Shown here: positions 38,713 through 48,624 of the stretch, piece by piece | How positions within the stretch are numbered: the stretch's first letter is position 1 | Layout of the letters: each line of letters starts with the position of its first letter | DNA from: Mahella sp. | Lineage (GTDB): Bacteria; Bacillota; Clostridia; Mahellales; Mahellaceae | Direction of reading: 5' to 3' | Assembly (NCBI RefSeq): GCF_020054945.1 | Contig: NZ_JAIHAU010000001.1 | Coordinates: forward strand, 1 to 64,000 | DNA: 64,000 bases | Notes under the pieces: generated by a model | The model's input: only the letters and a program-made list of their open reading frames with translations | Databases searched by the model: none | What the model was told of the DNA's origin: nothing | Program-made: the position numbers and the translations under genes

Positions 38713-39873
38713 TTACACAGAGCAAGCTATCTGATATATACCAGTCTCGCAAAAACCCAACATCTCGGCCTTGGTAAGTTTACCGCCGACTACCTTCAGT
38801 ATTTCGTCGTATATTTTCAAGCCCATGCTTTCTATAGTATCTTGCCCTGTTAATATAGTACCTGCATTTATATCTATATTATCCAGCATTTTTGAATAGG
38901 TATCCGGGTTACCGGTTATCTTTATGACAGGTGCTATGGGATTGCCTAAAGGCGTGCCTAATCCAGTCGTAAAAGCAATTATCTGGCATCCTCCGGCCAC
39001 CATGCCTGTGACTGCTTCTACATCATAACCTGGCGTATCCATTATATTCAAGCCTTTTACAGAAGGCGTATCAGCATACCCTATAACGTCTACTATAGGT
39101 GATAGGCCACCTTTATGTATGCATCCCAATGACTTCTCTTCTATGGTGGTTAAACCGCCTTCCATATTGCCCGGAGAGGGATTGCCGCCACGCAGATCAA
39201 CACCCAATCGTTTTACCTCTTGCTCGACATTGGAAACTATTTTAAGTATTTTGGCCGCTACCTCTTCATTTATCGCTCTTTTGGCCAATAAATGCTCGGC
39301 ACCTATAAATTCCGTCGTTTCTGAAAGAATTGACGTGCCTCCGTCTTTAACTATCATATCGCTGGCATAGCCTAGCGCTGGATTAGCAGCAATACCTGAT
39401 GTGGGATCAGAGCCACCGCATTTAGGTCCGAGAATCAATTGCGAGCTGTCGCATTGCGTCCTCTGCTCCAGCGAGGCCTGCTCCACCATTTGGTAAGCAT
39501 ATTCCACGCCTTTAGCTATCGCCTTGACAGTGCCACCCTCCCTTTGTATAATCACCGTCTTTACAGGCTTATGTCCTCTATCTTCTATTTCCTGAGCTAA
39601 TATATGAGGTTGAGCTGTCTCGCAGCCAAGACCTATCAATACAACCCCGTATACATTCGGGTTTATGCCCAGGCCCACCAGCGTCTTTATGGTTTGTTCA
39701 GCGTCATTCCCGATCTGCCCACATCCGCGAACATTGGTAAATGTGGTTGTGCCTTTGACTTGATAGGAGATCATTCGGGCTGTTTCCGAAGAGCATGAAA
39801 CGGTAGGCAGTATTAGCACATGGTTCCGCACTCCCACCCTGCCGTCACTCCTTTTATATCCCATAAACATCAT
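38713..39873 (-). CDS. UxaA-family hydrolyase, large (C-terminal) subunit
   Basis: GYKRSDGRVGVRNHVLILPTVSCSSE; LGPKCGGSDPTSGIAANPALG; TTGLGTPLGNPIAPVIKITGNP. Confidence 0.93.
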   Translation of the reverse strand: MMFMGYKRSDGRVGVRNHVLILPTVSCSSETARMISYQVKGTTTFTNVRGCGQIGNDAEQTIKTLVGLGINPNVYGVVLIGLGCETAQPHILAQEIEDRGHKPVKTVIIQREGGTVKAIAKGVEYAYQMVEQASLEQRTQCDSSQLILGPKCGGSDPTSGIAANPALGYASDMIVKDGGTSILSETTEFIGAEHLLAKRAINEEVAAKILKIVSNVEQEVKRLGVDLRGGNPSPGNMEGGLTTIEEKSLGCIHKGGLSPIVDVIGYADTPSVKGLNIMDTPGYDVEAVTGMVAGGCQIIAFTTGLGTPLGNPIAPVIKITGNPDTYSKMLDNIDINAGTILTGQDTIESMGLKIYDEILKVVGGKLTKAEMLGFCETGIYQIACSV

Positions 39874-40157
39874 GATCCGGTATACCCCCTTAAACTCCTG
39901 ACATTATGAATATGCACATGTGCCCCAACCGGAACGTTTTGCGTGGTTTCGCCTATAGTTTCTCCGTATTTAATTACCCTCTGTCTTACCGGTATACTCA
40001 CTATGGCAAATTTATGGTATTTGGGTATACTCTCTATAACTTTATAATGCAATATGTCTTCTCCGCATCTTATATCCACAAGCTCATCAGCTTCTAAATT
40101 ATCCAATGCAACAGCCACATTGTCGTCTTTATTTATAATCAACGCCTTATAGTTCAT
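39870..40157 (-). CDS. UxaA-family hydrolyase, small (SAF-domain) subunit
   Basis: MNYKALIINKDDNVAVALDNLEADELVDI...IPKYHKFAIVSIPVRQRVIKYGETIGETTQNVPVGAHVHIHNV. Confidence 0.9.
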   Translation of the reverse strand: MNYKALIINKDDNVAVALDNLEADELVDIRCGEDILHYKVIESIPKYHKFAIVSIPVRQRVIKYGETIGETTQNVPVGAHVHIHNVRSLRGYTGS

Positions 40158-40178
40158 ATATATTTCTACGCCCACCTT

Positions 40179-41072
40179 TCACAAGTATGTACGCAAGATC
40201 ATCTTAAGTTCATACAATTTACTATACGGCATCCTGCCTGCTGGTATGCGGTCGGTCATATTATCCTCACTTATCATGTTGGCAGCTAATAATGCCTCTT
40301 TTATGACAGTAGAGCCCGGTTTCCACAATCCGTATAACTTCATCAGATGTGAAAGCGTTCTATTTTGGCGCTCTATCATGCTTATATTGCTGTTTTTATA
40401 CTCTTTGTACAATCCGACCAATACATCGGGCGCAAAGTTAGATATGCCGCCGATAACCCCACTTCCTCCCAGGCTTAATGTGGGCAGAAGATAATCGTCA
40501 AAGCCGCAAAATACATATATCTCCCGCTGCACACTTTGAGCTGCATCTATAATAGTTCTTATATGACTTAAGCTGTCTATAGTATCTTTTATACCAACCA
40601 CCGCCGGTATGTGTTCTATGATATTTTTAAAAACACCTGGAGTAATACAATAACCTGTAAGGGCTGGATAATTGTAAATCATCATGGAGATATCCGAATT
40701 ATTGGCTAAAAATTCATAGTATTGGTAGTATGTGTCATCTTCATAGTTAAAATAGTAAGGGGTTATGACCACAGCATAATCGGCCCCTGCTTTAGAGGCA
40801 TATTGGGTTAACTCAAGCGATTCTCGGCCATATGTGGAGCCTGTTCCTACCAACACCTTTGCGCGATGGCTGACCTGCTTAACAGCAAAGTCAATGAATT
40901 CTTTGCGTTCATCCACTGAAAGATATGGAAACTCGCCGGTGCTACCCATAAACAATATTCCGTTTACGCCTTTGCTTAGCAAGTATTCTACAAGATGCGA
41001 TTCTGCATCATAATCAATAGATCCCTGTTTATCAAATAAGGTTACTATCGGCGTTATGACTCCCTCGAGCAT
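40179..41072 (-). CDS. DHDPS/NAL-family aldolase or dehydratase (DapA-like)
   Basis: GVITPIVTLFDKQGSIDYDA...GSTGEFPYLSVDERKE; ADYAVVITPYYF; MIYNYPALTGYCITP; VGIKDTIDS. Confidence 0.93.
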   Translation of the reverse strand: MLEGVITPIVTLFDKQGSIDYDAESHLVEYLLSKGVNGILFMGSTGEFPYLSVDERKEFIDFAVKQVSHRAKVLVGTGSTYGRESLELTQYASKAGADYAVVITPYYFNYEDDTYYQYYEFLANNSDISMMIYNYPALTGYCITPGVFKNIIEHIPAVVGIKDTIDSLSHIRTIIDAAQSVQREIYVFCGFDDYLLPTLSLGGSGVIGGISNFAPDVLVGLYKEYKNSNISMIERQNRTLSHLMKLYGLWKPGSTVIKEALLAANMISEDNMTDRIPAGRMPYSKLYELKMILRTYL

Positions 41073-41106
41073 GTCTTTATACTCCTTTTATCTTCTGATC
41101 GTCTTT

Positions 41107-41135
41107 ACTTTATTACTTTACAGTAATATTGTCAA
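41107..41135 (-). promoter_or_regulatory. Promoter with overlapping palindromic operator for the sugar-acid operon
   Basis: Reverse strand TTGACA-N17-TAAAGT; ATTACTTTACAGTAAT palindrome (41112-41127) lies in the spacer. Confidence 0.6.
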
Positions 41136-41201
41136 GAGCCAACCAGTCTGGCAACCTCCATCCTCGCTTGTGTAAACAAGTATGTCGGTAGGCATTTGTT
41201 G

Positions 41202-42109
41202 TTACGGCTGTGAGGCTGCCGACGATTCCGGAAACATCTTTTTCACCACTTCATCTACCTGTTTCATATACGGTTTCCAGTAACTTATACTATCCTTATT
41301 CATAAACCAGCCTTCCACAATATACGTATCGATAGAGGGTTCATTCGCATCAGCCATAAAATAGCCGAGACTCATTAGCTGTTGTATGTTCATATCTGTA
41401 TAGGTCATCTCTTGCACCGCCTTATATATATCCATAAGCTGTTCAACGCTGATCTGTTTTGAGGCTATCTTCCTTTTAAGATCATCTTTCATGGCCAACA
41501 AAAACCTCTGTTGCCGCTTGACGCGGTCGATATCCCCCATCGAAGAATATCGGAAACGCAAGTATTGCTGAGCCTTTTGTCCGTCCAAGACTTGTACCCC
41601 CTTGCTCAAGTCAATACCGTTCTTATGATATTCCACGTCCACATCATATTGTACCTCTCCGATGGCATCTATAATAGGCGCAATAGCCTCCATATCCATG
41701 CCGAAATAGTGGTCGATCTTTATGCCTCCCAAAAAGTTCTCTACCGTAGCTATGGAATTTGCAAAACCATCGCCCTTTATTCCTCCCCCGAACGGGAAAG
41801 CGTGATTGATTTTATCATGGCGTTCTTTATTGGCTATAGTAACATAGGTATCCCTGGGTATGGATAGCATGATTATTTTATGCGAGGCGAAACCGATCCT
41901 CATCACTATGATGGTATCCGTACGAAAAGAACCGAGTGAGGTTTCACGCTCTTCAGTCTTATCAAGGCCGAAAAATGCAAGCGTAATGGCGTCCTTGCCG
42001 AATGCCTGCCTCGGTTCTATGGCGCTTTCTTTTTGAAAAAACTACATCCGTAAAGCAAAAACGCTATGCACAATATTAATGCTGCGGTGGGCATAAAGCG
42101 TTTAAACAT
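41202..42109 (-). CDS. LCP-family (LytR-CpsA-Psr) protein, reading frame interrupted by an apparent -1 frameshift
   Basis: Frame 0 from 42109 gives MFKRFMPTAALILCIAFLLYGCSFFKKKAP* (stop 42017-42019); the -1 frame continues QKESAIEPRQAFGKDAITLAFFGLDKTEERETSLGSFRTDTIIVMRIGFASHKIIMLSIPRDTYV...; SD GAGGGAGATC before ATG. Confidence 0.85.
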
Positions 42110-42154
42110 ATGATCTCCCTCTCATTCACTATATGGCCTCATTATACCATCTTT

Positions 42155-43303
42155 TTACCACAGCCACATCTCTTTCAGGCGTCTATTCACTTTCTCTATG
42201 TCAAAGTCTTCATAGCCTTGGTAACGTCCCCAATTTACCATACTTTCATGCTCCGGATGCTGTTCATCAGCGATTATTTCTAAGAACTCTTCATAGCCCG
42301 ATGCGCTGCCCACATCTTCAGGAGGTGCGTTACCTTCCCCTTCTATACATGTCGCATAGTTGAGAAAATAATCATCCACAACTTTTTCAACATCTATATA
42401 ATGTTCCCAATAGTCACCGAAGTCGTAAATGTACCTTAGCCTTTTGTATCGGGGAATATACTCCGAGAGCGCTACTCCCTTCTCCAATCTTGCAGGCACT
42501 ATATTTTCAAATTCATATTCATCATCATCGCACGTCAATTTGACAACTGGTGTATACCCTTCCTTATGATAATCAGGGTGTTCGCTATATAAATCATCCT
42601 GAATCTTCTCATTAGCATAAATAAGAAATTCATGTAAATGGTAGTCTTTCCATCCAAAGGCAGTCTGAATTATTTCGTGGAGAAGATCAAACGTCGTATT
42701 AAGCGGTACTATCAATTTTCTCCAAACACTTCGATTTTCAAGCTCCAATGTCACTTTAATTACTACAGCCGTGCCGTTAAAAATCGGCTTGCCAAATAGT
42801 TTTTCCAAATCCTTATACATTTCCCTGTTCGGGTGCATATATCCGCCATTTTTACCTCTTACCAAATACCTGCTTGCCTTTATACTTGCAGCCGGTTGTG
42901 GAATGGAGTTTCCGTCCAGTAAATCAGCATAATGTTGTACGACATTGCAGGCATTGTTCAATCTGCCTAATATGCTGCGATTCTTTGTTTTTGCATATCT
43001 AATTTCACCAGCATGGCTCAAGTACTGCTCTATAACATCATTTGTGATATTTTCCCGTTGAAATGTCTTATATATAGCAGTTGGTACGATATCATCGAAT
43101 TTTTTGAAGTCTTTTGCTTTCAAGCCATAAAGTACTATAGTATAGTAGTTTTTGTCATTTAAAAGAACCACAGCCCTTCTATGGTCTATAGTTATTAAAT
43201 TAGCATGCCAAGAAAAGAGAGGTTCCTCATCTGCTTGAGGCTCATGCTCAATTTCCAACCGATCCAACAGCTTTCTCGTACATTGTATTAACATTTCATC
43301 CAC
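42155..43303 (-). CDS. pRiA4b ORF-3-like domain protein with an N-terminal DUF6933-like domain
   Basis: VIKVTLELENRSVWRKLIVPLNTTFDLLHEIIQTAFGWKDYHLHEF...YIYDFGDYWEHYIDVEKV...DVGSASGYEEFLEII. Confidence 0.85.
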   Translation of the reverse strand: MDEMLIQCTRKLLDRLEIEHEPQADEEPLFSWHANLITIDHRRAVVLLNDKNYYTIVLYGLKAKDFKKFDDIVPTAIYKTFQRENITNDVIEQYLSHAGEIRYAKTKNRSILGRLNNACNVVQHYADLLDGNSIPQPAASIKASRYLVRGKNGGYMHPNREMYKDLEKLFGKPIFNGTAVVIKVTLELENRSVWRKLIVPLNTTFDLLHEIIQTAFGWKDYHLHEFLIYANEKIQDDLYSEHPDYHKEGYTPVVKLTCDDDEYEFENIVPARLEKGVALSEYIPRYKRLRYIYDFGDYWEHYIDVEKVVDDYFLNYATCIEGEGNAPPEDVGSASGYEEFLEIIADEQHPEHESMVNWGRYQGYEDFDIEKVNRRLKEMWLW

Positions 43304-43562
43304 ATCCTATAATATAATATTGCTTTTCACTGAGACTGCTTCTTGCATATAGTACAACGTTAATAATAGTATAGCATATTTCACCATTAATAGCTATCGC
43401 ATCAATATTGCGATTCAGATGAGCGATTAGATTATCATAGCACCATGATTCCCGTATGACGCTCGTTTGGTGGTTGAAGATAGAAAAATATGTAGATAAG
43501 CGGCGCGATTTATGCTAAAATTATAGTATACAAAATTTCATTAAGAGGAGGCGTTACATAAA

Positions 43563-44933
43563 GTGAGCAATATAGACAGAAGTATGTTCAGACAATACGA
43601 TATACGCGGCGTATTCGGTGAGGACCTGACTGAGCAGGCGGCTGTACTGCTGGGCAAGGCCTTTGGCACGTTTGCCAGACGCCATGGCAAGGACACAGTA
43701 ATGGTAGGCAGAGACAACCGCTCCTCGTCATTGCCGCTGCGCGATGCCATTGTGGCAGGGTTACTATCGACCGGCTGCAGTATATTGGATATAGGGCTGG
43801 TAACCACACCGCTTTCCTATTACAGCAGGATACTATACGACATAGACCCTGCTATAATGATAACAGCCAGCCATAATCCGCCGCAGTTCAACGGCTTCAA
43901 GGTCTGCTACGGACCGGCCACGCTGTACGGCGATGATATACAGATGCTGTGCGATATGATAGAGAAGGATGATTTTATAGAGGGCAATGGCGGGACGATA
44001 TCTTATGCCTACCCTATGATAGATTATATAAATATGATATGCGACAAGGTGAAGCTGGGACAGCGTAAGCTCAAGGTAGCAGTAGACTGCGGTAACGGTA
44101 CGGCATCGCTGGTACACCCGCAGGCCCTGTACAGGCTGGGCTGTGACGTTATACCGATATACTGCGACTCGGATCCGCATTTCCCTAATCATTTCCCTGA
44201 TCCGGTCAAAGCCGAAAATCTTGAGGATTTACGTAAGGTGGTATTGGACATAAAGGCTGACCTCGGCATAGGTTTCGACGGCGACGGCGACAGAATAGGT
44301 TTGATAGATGATAAGGGCAATATCATATGGGGCGATACGCTGATGGTATTGTTCTGGCGCGAGATATTGCCAAAATATCCCGGTACTACGGCTATAGTAG
44401 AGGTCAAATGTTCCCAGGCATTAGCCGAGGAGATAGAGCGTCTCGGCGGCAAGCCGATGTTCTACAAAACTGGACATTCGCTCATAAAGGCTAAAATGCG
44501 CGAGATAGGTTCGGTATTCGCAGGAGAGATGTCCGGCCATATGTTTTTTGCCGATGAGTACTACGGTTTCGACGATGCGCTGTACGCTGCCGCGCGTCTG
44601 TTGAGGATATTGTCCAATACTGAAAAATCGCTATCGGAGCTGCTATCCGATGTGCCGCGCTATCCATCCACGCCCGAGCTTAGGATACACTGTGACGATG
44701 ACAAGAAATTAGGCATAGTGGAGCAGGCCAAAGCATTCTTCAAGGATAAGGGCTATCCCATCATAGATATCGATGGCGTGCGCGCTATCATAGACGGTGG
44801 ATGGGGGCTTATAAGGGCATCCAATACCGGTCCTGAGATAATAGTGCGCTGCGAAGCCAAGACCGATGAGCAGTTGGAAAATATAAAGCGGATGGTATCG
44901 CAGGCTATTGCACCGCTGACATTGACCGAGTAA
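43563..44933 (+). CDS. Phosphomannomutase / phosphoglucomutase (GTG start)
   Basis: FRQYDIRGVFGEDL; TASHNPPQFNGFKV; GFDGDGDRIGLID; EMSGHMFFADEYYGFDDALYAA. Confidence 0.96.
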   Translation: MSNIDRSMFRQYDIRGVFGEDLTEQAAVLLGKAFGTFARRHGKDTVMVGRDNRSSSLPLRDAIVAGLLSTGCSILDIGLVTTPLSYYSRILYDIDPAIMITASHNPPQFNGFKVCYGPATLYGDDIQMLCDMIEKDDFIEGNGGTISYAYPMIDYINMICDKVKLGQRKLKVAVDCGNGTASLVHPQALYRLGCDVIPIYCDSDPHFPNHFPDPVKAENLEDLRKVVLDIKADLGIGFDGDGDRIGLIDDKGNIIWGDTLMVLFWREILPKYPGTTAIVEVKCSQALAEEIERLGGKPMFYKTGHSLIKAKMREIGSVFAGEMSGHMFFADEYYGFDDALYAAARLLRILSNTEKSLSELLSDVPRYPSTPELRIHCDDDKKLGIVEQAKAFFKDKGYPIIDIDGVRAIIDGGWGLIRASNTGPEIIVRCEAKTDEQLENIKRMVSQAIAPLTLTE

Positions 44934-44935
44934 AT

Positions 44936-44984
44936 AAAGAAAATCCCGACCGGTATGTATATTATCCGGTACGGGATTTTCTTT
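44936..44984. terminator. Bidirectional terminator between pmm/pgm and the holin-like gene
   Basis: AAAGAAAATCCCG...CGGGATTTTCTTT long stem with A and T flanks. Confidence 0.85.
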
Positions 44985-45249
44985 ATTTATCAGTGTTTTT
45001 CTTATTTTTCATCTCTAGATATACGGTTTTGCCGCTCTCATACAAGCCGGCTGCGCTCAGACCCAGTGCCGATCCCACCACAAAAGCGGTGGCTGGATCC
45101 TGTGGCGCGATATACAGAAAGCCTATCGCCAACCCTATAACCCATGATACCAGCGGGCCGTATTTGGCCGGCATACCGAGGGCCTTGAATACCTCGGTTA
45201 TGCCCATTATAATCGGAACTATAGCTATATCGCCTATATATGCTTGCAA
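44983..45249 (-). CDS. Small holin-like membrane protein (TTG start)
   Basis: Two or three hydrophobic helices with a charged C-terminus (LQAYIGDIAIVPIIMGITEVFKALG...GLYESGKTVYLEMKNKKNTDK), phage-holin-like. Confidence 0.55.
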   Translation of the reverse strand: MQAYIGDIAIVPIIMGITEVFKALGMPAKYGPLVSWVIGLAIGFLYIAPQDPATAFVVGSALGLSAAGLYESGKTVYLEMKNKKNTDK

Positions 45250-45292
45250 GTCGCCAACACCCCCTCACAAGCATTATATGCGCAATATGGCG

Positions 45293-47932
45293 TCACTTAT
45301 TACCGTTTGTTACGCGCCTTGCAAGCTTCCATATCTCCACCGCGGCTATGGGCACCAATGCCAGCGCTATTGCATAGATCCAATGCACGCCGTCTAACAT
45401 GGCCAACTCGAATATATTTCGCAAAAATGGCACGAATATGATAACAAGCTGCATTGCAGCCGATAAAAGTAGCGCCAGTATCATAAATCTGTTGTCTGAC
45501 CACTTCATGGTGAATATCGATTTATCTTGAGAACGCATATTCACCGAATGAGCCAACTGGGATAAGCCCAGCACCAAGAAAGCCATGGTACGGCCAGCTT
45601 CCTGGCTTACCGCCAGCCCTATCTGAAAAGCGGTCAGCGTAGTTATGCTGATGATCATGCCCTGCCACAATATGTTGATAAACATGGGCAGCGGTATGAT
45701 GCTCTCTTTGGGATCACGCGGCGGGCGGCGCATGATGTCCTTCTCACCGCGCTCCATCCCCAACCCTATGGCCGGCAGGCTGTCAGTGACCAGATTTATC
45801 CAAAGGATATGTACCGGCAGCAAAGGCTGCACCCAGTTAAGCATAGTGGCTATGAACAATACGAATATCTCACCTATGTTGCACGACAGTAGAAAGTGTA
45901 TGGCCTTGATGATATTGGAGTAAATGATGCGCCCTTCCTTAACCGCAGCTACGATGGTGGCAAAGTTGTCGTCGGTCAGCACCATATCGGCGGCGCCTTT
46001 GGCCACGTCGGTACCCACCTTGCCCATAGCTGCCCCTATATCGGCGCTCTTTAATGCAGGCGCATCGTTTACACCGTCGCCGGTCATGGCTACCACGTCG
46101 CCGCGACGCTGCCATGCTTTGACTATCTTAACCTTGTGTTCGGGCGATACCCTTGCATATACCGAATAATGTGGCACCCTTTCGACCATGGTATCATCGT
46201 CTATGTCGTCCAGCTCGGAGCCGGTTATGGCCTCATCTCCCTGCTGCAATATGCCTAAATCTTTGGCTATGGCTACAGCCGTCAATTTATGGTCACCGGT
46301 TATCATAACCGGTTTTATGCCGGCCGTGCGGCACAGTCCCACTGCATCCCTGGCCTCTGGCCGAGGCGGATCTATCATGCCTACCATGCCTAAAAATATC
46401 AAATCGGATTCCAAATCTTTTTGTTTATCGCTGTATACGATATTGTCTATCTCTTTATATGCCATAGCCAGTACGCGCAGCGCACGGCTGGCCATTTCTT
46501 CGTTTATCGCCGATATGCGTTCCATATCGTCATGGGTGAGCTCTCTCACCGCATGGCCATCGTGTATGTATGTGCAGCGTTTAAGCAACTCATCCAGTGC
46601 ACCCTTTGTGAATACGACATATTTGCCCTTATACTCATGCACGGTGGTCATGAGCTTTCTCTCGGAGTCAAAGGGTATCTCGTCTACGCGCGGCATCTTA
46701 TTTTCAATGTCGCTCTTATGCAGCGCCAGCTTTATGCCAAGGTCCAATAATGCCGTTTCAGTCGGATCTCCTATGGTTTTGCCGTCATCGATATCCTCTA
46801 CGGCATCGTTGCATAGTATGGTCACTTTGAGCAGCATATCCATCGGGCTGCCCTCTTCTACCTCTATACGCTCGGAGGTATCGTATATCTCGTCTGCGGC
46901 ATATATGCGCTGCACTGTCATGCGATTTTGCGTAAGGGTGCCGGTTTTATCCGAGCATATCACGGTAGCCGCGCCCAGTGTCTCCACTGCGGGCAGTCGT
47001 CTTATTATGGCATTGTGCTTGGCCATGCGTTGCACGCCTATGGCCAATACTATGGTGACGATAGCCGGCAGGCCCTCGGGTATGGCCGCCACTGCCAGGC
47101 TGACCGCTGTCATAAACATATCCAACCAGTCTCTACCATATAATATACCGGCCAAAAAGATCATTGCGCATATGGCTAATGCTGCTATAGCCAGCCATTT
47201 GCCCAATTGCTCCAGTCTCTTTTGCAGTGGCGTCTGGTTGTCCTCTTGTTGTCCTATCATCTCGGCTATCCTGCCCACCTCGGTATCCATGCCCGTAGCC
47301 ACCACTATACCCCTGCCGCGACCGTATGTGACAGCCGACGTCATATAGGCCATATTTATCCTGTCGCCTAGCGCTATATCGTCACCGCTTAAAGTATCGG
47401 CGGTCTTATCCACCGGCGCCGACTCACCGGTAAGCGACGACTCCTCTATCTTCAGGTTTGAAGCTTCTACGAGACGAAGGTCGGCCGGCACAAAGTCTCC
47501 AGCCTCCAGCACCACTACATCGCCAGGTACCAATTGAGCGGCCGGTATAATCCTGAGCTTGCCGTCACGTATAACCTTGGCATTGGGAGCAGCCATTTTT
47601 TTCAACGCCGCCAGCGCCTGCTCCGCTCTGGACTCCTGTATCACGCCCAATATGGCATTCAGCACCACCACTATGATGATTACAATGGCATCTACCCATT
47701 CGCTGAGTATCGCCGATACGATTGCGGCTATGAACAGCACTATTATCATAAAATCCTTAAACTGCTCGGCAAACATCTGCCATATGGTGCGCTTGTGTTC
47801 TTCAGCCAGTTCATTGGTCCCATACTGCTCGAGCCGCTTTTGCACCTCCTGCTCAGATAACCCATTTTGTATGGAGGTATTTAGCTGTTGAACTATCCGC
47901 TCAGCAGCGATGTTATGCCAGTCCATCGTCAC
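45293..47932 (-). CDS. Calcium-transporting P-type ATPase (P2A-like)
   Basis: TGESAPVDK, CSDKTGTLTQNRMTV, MTGDGVNDAPALKSADIG; PEGLPAIVTIVLAIGVQRM. Confidence 0.96.
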   Translation of the reverse strand: MTMDWHNIAAERIVQQLNTSIQNGLSEQEVQKRLEQYGTNELAEEHKRTIWQMFAEQFKDFMIIVLFIAAIVSAILSEWVDAIVIIIVVVLNAILGVIQESRAEQALAALKKMAAPNAKVIRDGKLRIIPAAQLVPGDVVVLEAGDFVPADLRLVEASNLKIEESSLTGESAPVDKTADTLSGDDIALGDRINMAYMTSAVTYGRGRGIVVATGMDTEVGRIAEMIGQQEDNQTPLQKRLEQLGKWLAIAALAICAMIFLAGILYGRDWLDMFMTAVSLAVAAIPEGLPAIVTIVLAIGVQRMAKHNAIIRRLPAVETLGAATVICSDKTGTLTQNRMTVQRIYAADEIYDTSERIEVEEGSPMDMLLKVTILCNDAVEDIDDGKTIGDPTETALLDLGIKLALHKSDIENKMPRVDEIPFDSERKLMTTVHEYKGKYVVFTKGALDELLKRCTYIHDGHAVRELTHDDMERISAINEEMASRALRVLAMAYKEIDNIVYSDKQKDLESDLIFLGMVGMIDPPRPEARDAVGLCRTAGIKPVMITGDHKLTAVAIAKDLGILQQGDEAITGSELDDIDDDTMVERVPHYSVYARVSPEHKVKIVKAWQRRGDVVAMTGDGVNDAPALKSADIGAAMGKVGTDVAKGAADMVLTDDNFATIVAAVKEGRIIYSNIIKAIHFLLSCNIGEIFVLFIATMLNWVQPLLPVHILWINLVTDSLPAIGLGMERGEKDIMRRPPRDPKESIIPLPMFINILWQGMIISITTLTAFQIGLAVSQEAGRTMAFLVLGLSQLAHSVNMRSQDKSIFTMKWSDNRFMILALLLSAAMQLVIIFVPFLRNIFELAMLDGVHWIYAIALALVPIAAVEIWKLARRVTNGNK

Positions 47933-48624
47933 AAATCTATCCTTTCTAATATTTCTTCTCTCAGCCTCTGTTGCACTGTTTCTATGTCCATGCTGCCGTC
48001 CATTATTATAAAGCCGTATTCTTGAGCCAGATTATCGAACTGATCTTTGAGCATGGACTGATACTGTTTGAAGCTTTTGAACATATCGGGTGATATGCCG
48101 AGATCCATGCCCGATTCCCAATAATCCAGATGCCCGTACTGCATAAACGCTCTGTGAAGCAGTACGTCTGGCGATACTTGAAGATAAAATACGATGTCGG
48201 GTATAAGTGCAAAGCCGAACATCTCTTTAAGCCAAGCCCTTCTAGCACCGCGCACCATGTCCCTGGCCATCAGCGTGAATATATATCTGTCGGCCAGTAC
48301 GATAAACCCGGCCTCCAGCGCCGGTATTATGTTATTCTCCAGCCTGTCTCCAAAGTCGGTGGCATATAAAAGGCTGAGCGTGGTTCTGCCGAGCAGATTT
48401 CCTTTCTTGGCCTCATCTATGGTGCCGCCTACCAATGTCGAGCGTTTAAGGCCGGTGTCCAAGACAGCGTGGCCTCTGCTTTCCAGCCAATCCTTTAGCA
48501 TGTTTATCTGCGTAGAGCGCCCGGAGCCGTCCGCTCCTTCTATAACTATGAGGTAACCGGGCAATTTATCCATTTTTAGATAAGGTAGCCCGCTGCCATA
48601 AAAAAGTTTATCCTTCTGTATCAT
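47929..48624 (-). CDS. dTMP kinase-like protein, paralog 1
   Basis: LIVIEGADGSGRSTQINMLKDWLESRGHAV; ADRYIFTLMARDMVRGA. Confidence 0.85.
   Translation of the reverse strand: MIQKDKLFYGSGLPYLKMDKLPGYLIVIEGADGSGRSTQINMLKDWLESRGHAVLDTGLKRSTLVGGTIDEAKKGNLLGRTTLSLLYATDFGDRLENNIIPALEAGFIVLADRYIFTLMARDMVRGARRAWLKEMFGFALIPDIVFYLQVSPDVLLHRAFMQYGHLDYWESGMDLGISPDMFKSFKQYQSMLKDQFDNLAQEYGFIIMDGSMDIETVQQRLREEILERIDL

Noticed and set aside
46188-47348. 386-aa plus-strand ORF antisense to the Ca2+ P-type ATPase
   Set aside because: Ser/Met/Ile-rich low-complexity translation, no recognizable motif, fully antisense to a strongly conserved gene.
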